From contig JAEUSE010000083.1 in NCBI GenBank assembly GCA_016788805.1, positions 1-5,140 on the forward strand: 5,140 nt of DNA, in the 5' to 3' direction. The translations under genes and the position numbers were made by a program. The notes under the pieces were generated by a model. It made no database searches. It was not told the DNA's origin and worked only from the letters and a program-made list of their open reading frames with translations. This document shows positions 4,708-5,140 of this stretch, in pieces; position 1 is the stretch's first letter, and each line of letters opens with the position of its first letter. The DNA comes from Candidatus Doudnabacteria bacterium (GTDB lineage Bacteria > Patescibacteriota > Doudnabacteria > UBA920).

Positions 4708-5140
4708 ATGTCTAAAAACACGCAACAAACCGAGCAAAAGGGTAACCCTTTGCAAAAAAGGGTTACCCTTTTTCCTCACCAACCGGGGTGCTATCTATTT
4801 AAAGACGCTACCGGGCTGGTTTTGTACGTGGGCAAAGCCAAAGACTTGCGGAAACGAGTTAGCCAGTACTTTGGGCAAGATAAGCGGCCGCAACTGCCTT
4901 TTTTAATAGAAGATGCCAGTGACATAGACTATATAGTCGCCCGAAGCGAGCTAGAAGCGTTGTTTTTGGAAAACACGCTCATCAAAAAACACAACCCAAA
5001 GTACAACATTAAACTGAAAGATGATAAAAACTACGCGTTCATTGCCATAGACTACTCCACGCAAATCCCCCAAATTGGCTACGTACGAAAGATTACCGAC
5101 GCAAACGATTTTACGCCGTTCGTAAACCCTTCAGCGTCTT
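4708..5140 (+). CDS. uvrC: Excinuclease ABC subunit UvrC, N-terminal part
   Basis: UvrC makes both incisions of nucleotide excision repair; its N-terminal GIY-YIG domain cuts on the 3' side of the lesion. Only the first 144 codons are present, as the window ends inside the gene. The GIY-YIG domain is clear: PGCYLFKD (from residue 26), LYVGKAKDLRKRV (39-51, with R50 as the likely catalytic Arg), then SELEALFLENTLIKKHNPKYN (from 80), where E88 is in the position of the metal-binding Glu, and LKDDKNYAF. The start is uncertain. ATG 4699 lies upstream of the predicted transcription start; ATG 4708 would make an almost leaderless message; TTG 4750 would give a more usual length before PGCY. From 4708 the protein has about 25 residues before PGCY, longer and more polar than usual, and partly encoded by an inverted repeat. 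Confidence 0.95.
   Translation, partial: MSKNTQQTEQKGNPLQKRVTLFPHQPGCYLFKDATGLVLYVGKAKDLRKRVSQYFGQDKRPQLPFLIEDASDIDYIVARSELEALFLENTLIKKHNPKYNIKLKDDKNYAFIAIDYSTQIPQIGYVRKITDANDFTPFVNPSAS
4736..4773 (+). repeat. Perfect 16-bp inverted repeat in the uvrC start
   Basis: AAAAGGGTAACCCTTT (4736-4751) and its exact reverse complement (4757-4772) flank a 5-nt GCAAA loop, and the T-run extends one base further. Each arm also contains a small 9-nt dyad, GGGTAACCC or GGGTTACCC. It has the form of a strong intrinsic terminator, yet lies inside the uvrC reading frame if translation begins at 4699 or 4708 (encoding about QKGNPLQKRVTLF), roughly 30 bases after the predicted transcription start. Confidence 0.75.

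Overview
The window looks like part of a bacterial chromosome, most likely from a Patescibacteria/CPR-type organism. That placement is inference: it rests on the style of the UvrA and UvrC proteins, the very small intergenic genes and the palindromic repeats, and no 16S or marker tree is available here. The genetic code appears standard. TGA is used as a stop in two ATGA gene overlaps, and good GGAGG-type ribosome binding sites precede several small genes.

Layout. Positions 1-88 hold two hairpins, the second being the terminator of uvrA. Positions 89-2974 (minus) are a complete uvrA of 961 residues. Its promoter lies near 3053-3079, and its leader is almost entirely one long imperfect hairpin (2979-3041). 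Positions 3136-4663 are a minus-strand cluster of small genes. In order of transcription these are a doubtful 18-residue leader ORF, a 36-residue secreted or anchored peptide, a 114-residue four-helix membrane protein, a 45-residue single-helix protein, a 62-residue single-helix protein and a 73-residue soluble Cys-containing protein. The last two overlap by ATGA, and a hairpin terminator closes the cluster at 3136-3167. A candidate promoter for the cluster sits at 4636-4663. From about 4689 the plus strand carries an extended -10 promoter and the 5' end of uvrC, which runs off the window.

How it fits together. UvrA (damage recognition ATPase) and UvrC (dual-incision nuclease) belong to one nucleotide excision repair pathway and diverge around the small-gene cluster. 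None of the cluster proteins is recognised, and a link to repair is not shown.

The most interesting signals are: (1) a 41-nt GC-rich palindromic element inserted in frame inside uvrA, resembling in behaviour the coding-region palindromic elements known from Rickettsia; (2) a second, possibly related palindrome at 4432-4462 that can be read in the same frame at the end of the 36-residue ORF; (3) an apparently leaderless uvrC whose first codons contain a perfect 16-bp, terminator-like inverted repeat; (4) the folded, Shine-Dalgarno-less uvrA leader built from CAAG-type repeats; and (5) the uncharacterised small membrane-protein cluster itself.
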